DNA of 64,000 bases from Anabaena catenula FACHB-362. Its GTDB lineage: Bacteria; Cyanobacteriota; Cyanobacteriia; Cyanobacteriales; Nostocaceae. Of this stretch, positions 63,899 through 64,000 are shown piece after piece. The position numbers and the translations under genes are program-made. Below the pieces are notes generated by a model that made no database searches, was not told where the DNA came from, and saw nothing but the letters and a program-made list of their open reading frames with translations. The DNA lies in contig NZ_JACJTQ010000027.1 of the NCBI RefSeq assembly GCF_014698735.1, forward strand, positions 20,001 through 84,000, read 5' to 3'. Within the stretch, counting starts at the first letter, position 1, and each line of letters begins with the position of its first letter.

Positions 63899-64000
<102 letters not shown>

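Overview
The window looks like chromosome from a filamentous, heterocyst-forming cyanobacterium (order Nostocales). It carries chlD, a Hlip and menH (photosynthesis and phylloquinone), an intact HetP plus a second HetP-like protein, many GCGATCGC (HIP1) octamers, and intergenic DNA full of the short tandem and palindromic repeats typical of Nostoc and Anabaena. No rRNA, tRNA, CRISPR array or intact transposase was seen.

Layout. 1-7.2 kb: a Hlip, then two leftward transcription units, each headed by a good match to the c-di-AMP (ydaO) riboswitch. One runs into a universal stress protein and an ArsB/NhaD-type transporter, the other into an NrtA/B/D-type ABC importer. 7.6-11 kb: two tandem paralogous RsbRD-histidine kinases and rnc; the duplication also copied the tail of rnc. 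11-16.9 kb: NYN nuclease, a MITE-like element, a Uma2 remnant, chlD, sigF-type sigma factor and a Bax-inhibitor-1 protein. 17-22.8 kb: a rightward housekeeping run, prfB (with the programmed +1 frameshift), DUF3285, ybeY, dgkA, trpG/pabA, a beta-lactamase-fold hydrolase, PhzF and DUF4332. 22.9-27 kb: TetR regulator and two M16 peptidases, the second without a zinc motif.

27-39.2 kb is the most distinctive region: an apparent RiPP locus. Five small ORFs have double-glycine leaders, three of them near-identical tandem copies. They are followed by an APH-fold kinase and a HopA1-family protein, the pair that makes dehydroamino acids in thioamitide and class V lanthipeptide pathways, and by a HetP-like protein. 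Converging on them is an export module: transposase-like HTH protein, ABC exporter with cNMP-binding and C39 peptidase domains, HlyD adaptor and parvulin. None of the precursor cores contains cysteine, so ordinary lanthionine rings cannot form. hetP lies at 41 kb, upstream of the export module, then about 1.9 kb of AT-rich DNA with no convincing gene.

44-64 kb: a GH116 glycosidase; a divergent Trypco1 / caspase-nSTAND pair that looks like a conflict module; a DUF6888-DUF6887 pair; split 5-oxoprolinase-type genes; a wHTH protein fused to a periplasmic-binding-like domain but without a signal peptide; an HhoA protease; a CsoR/InrS-type metal sensor; a membrane histidine kinase with menH; a membrane-anchored lysozyme-like protein with an abnormal start; an NmrA-like SDR, DUF1997 and DUF4079. 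The window ends inside a long 7-bp tandem repeat.
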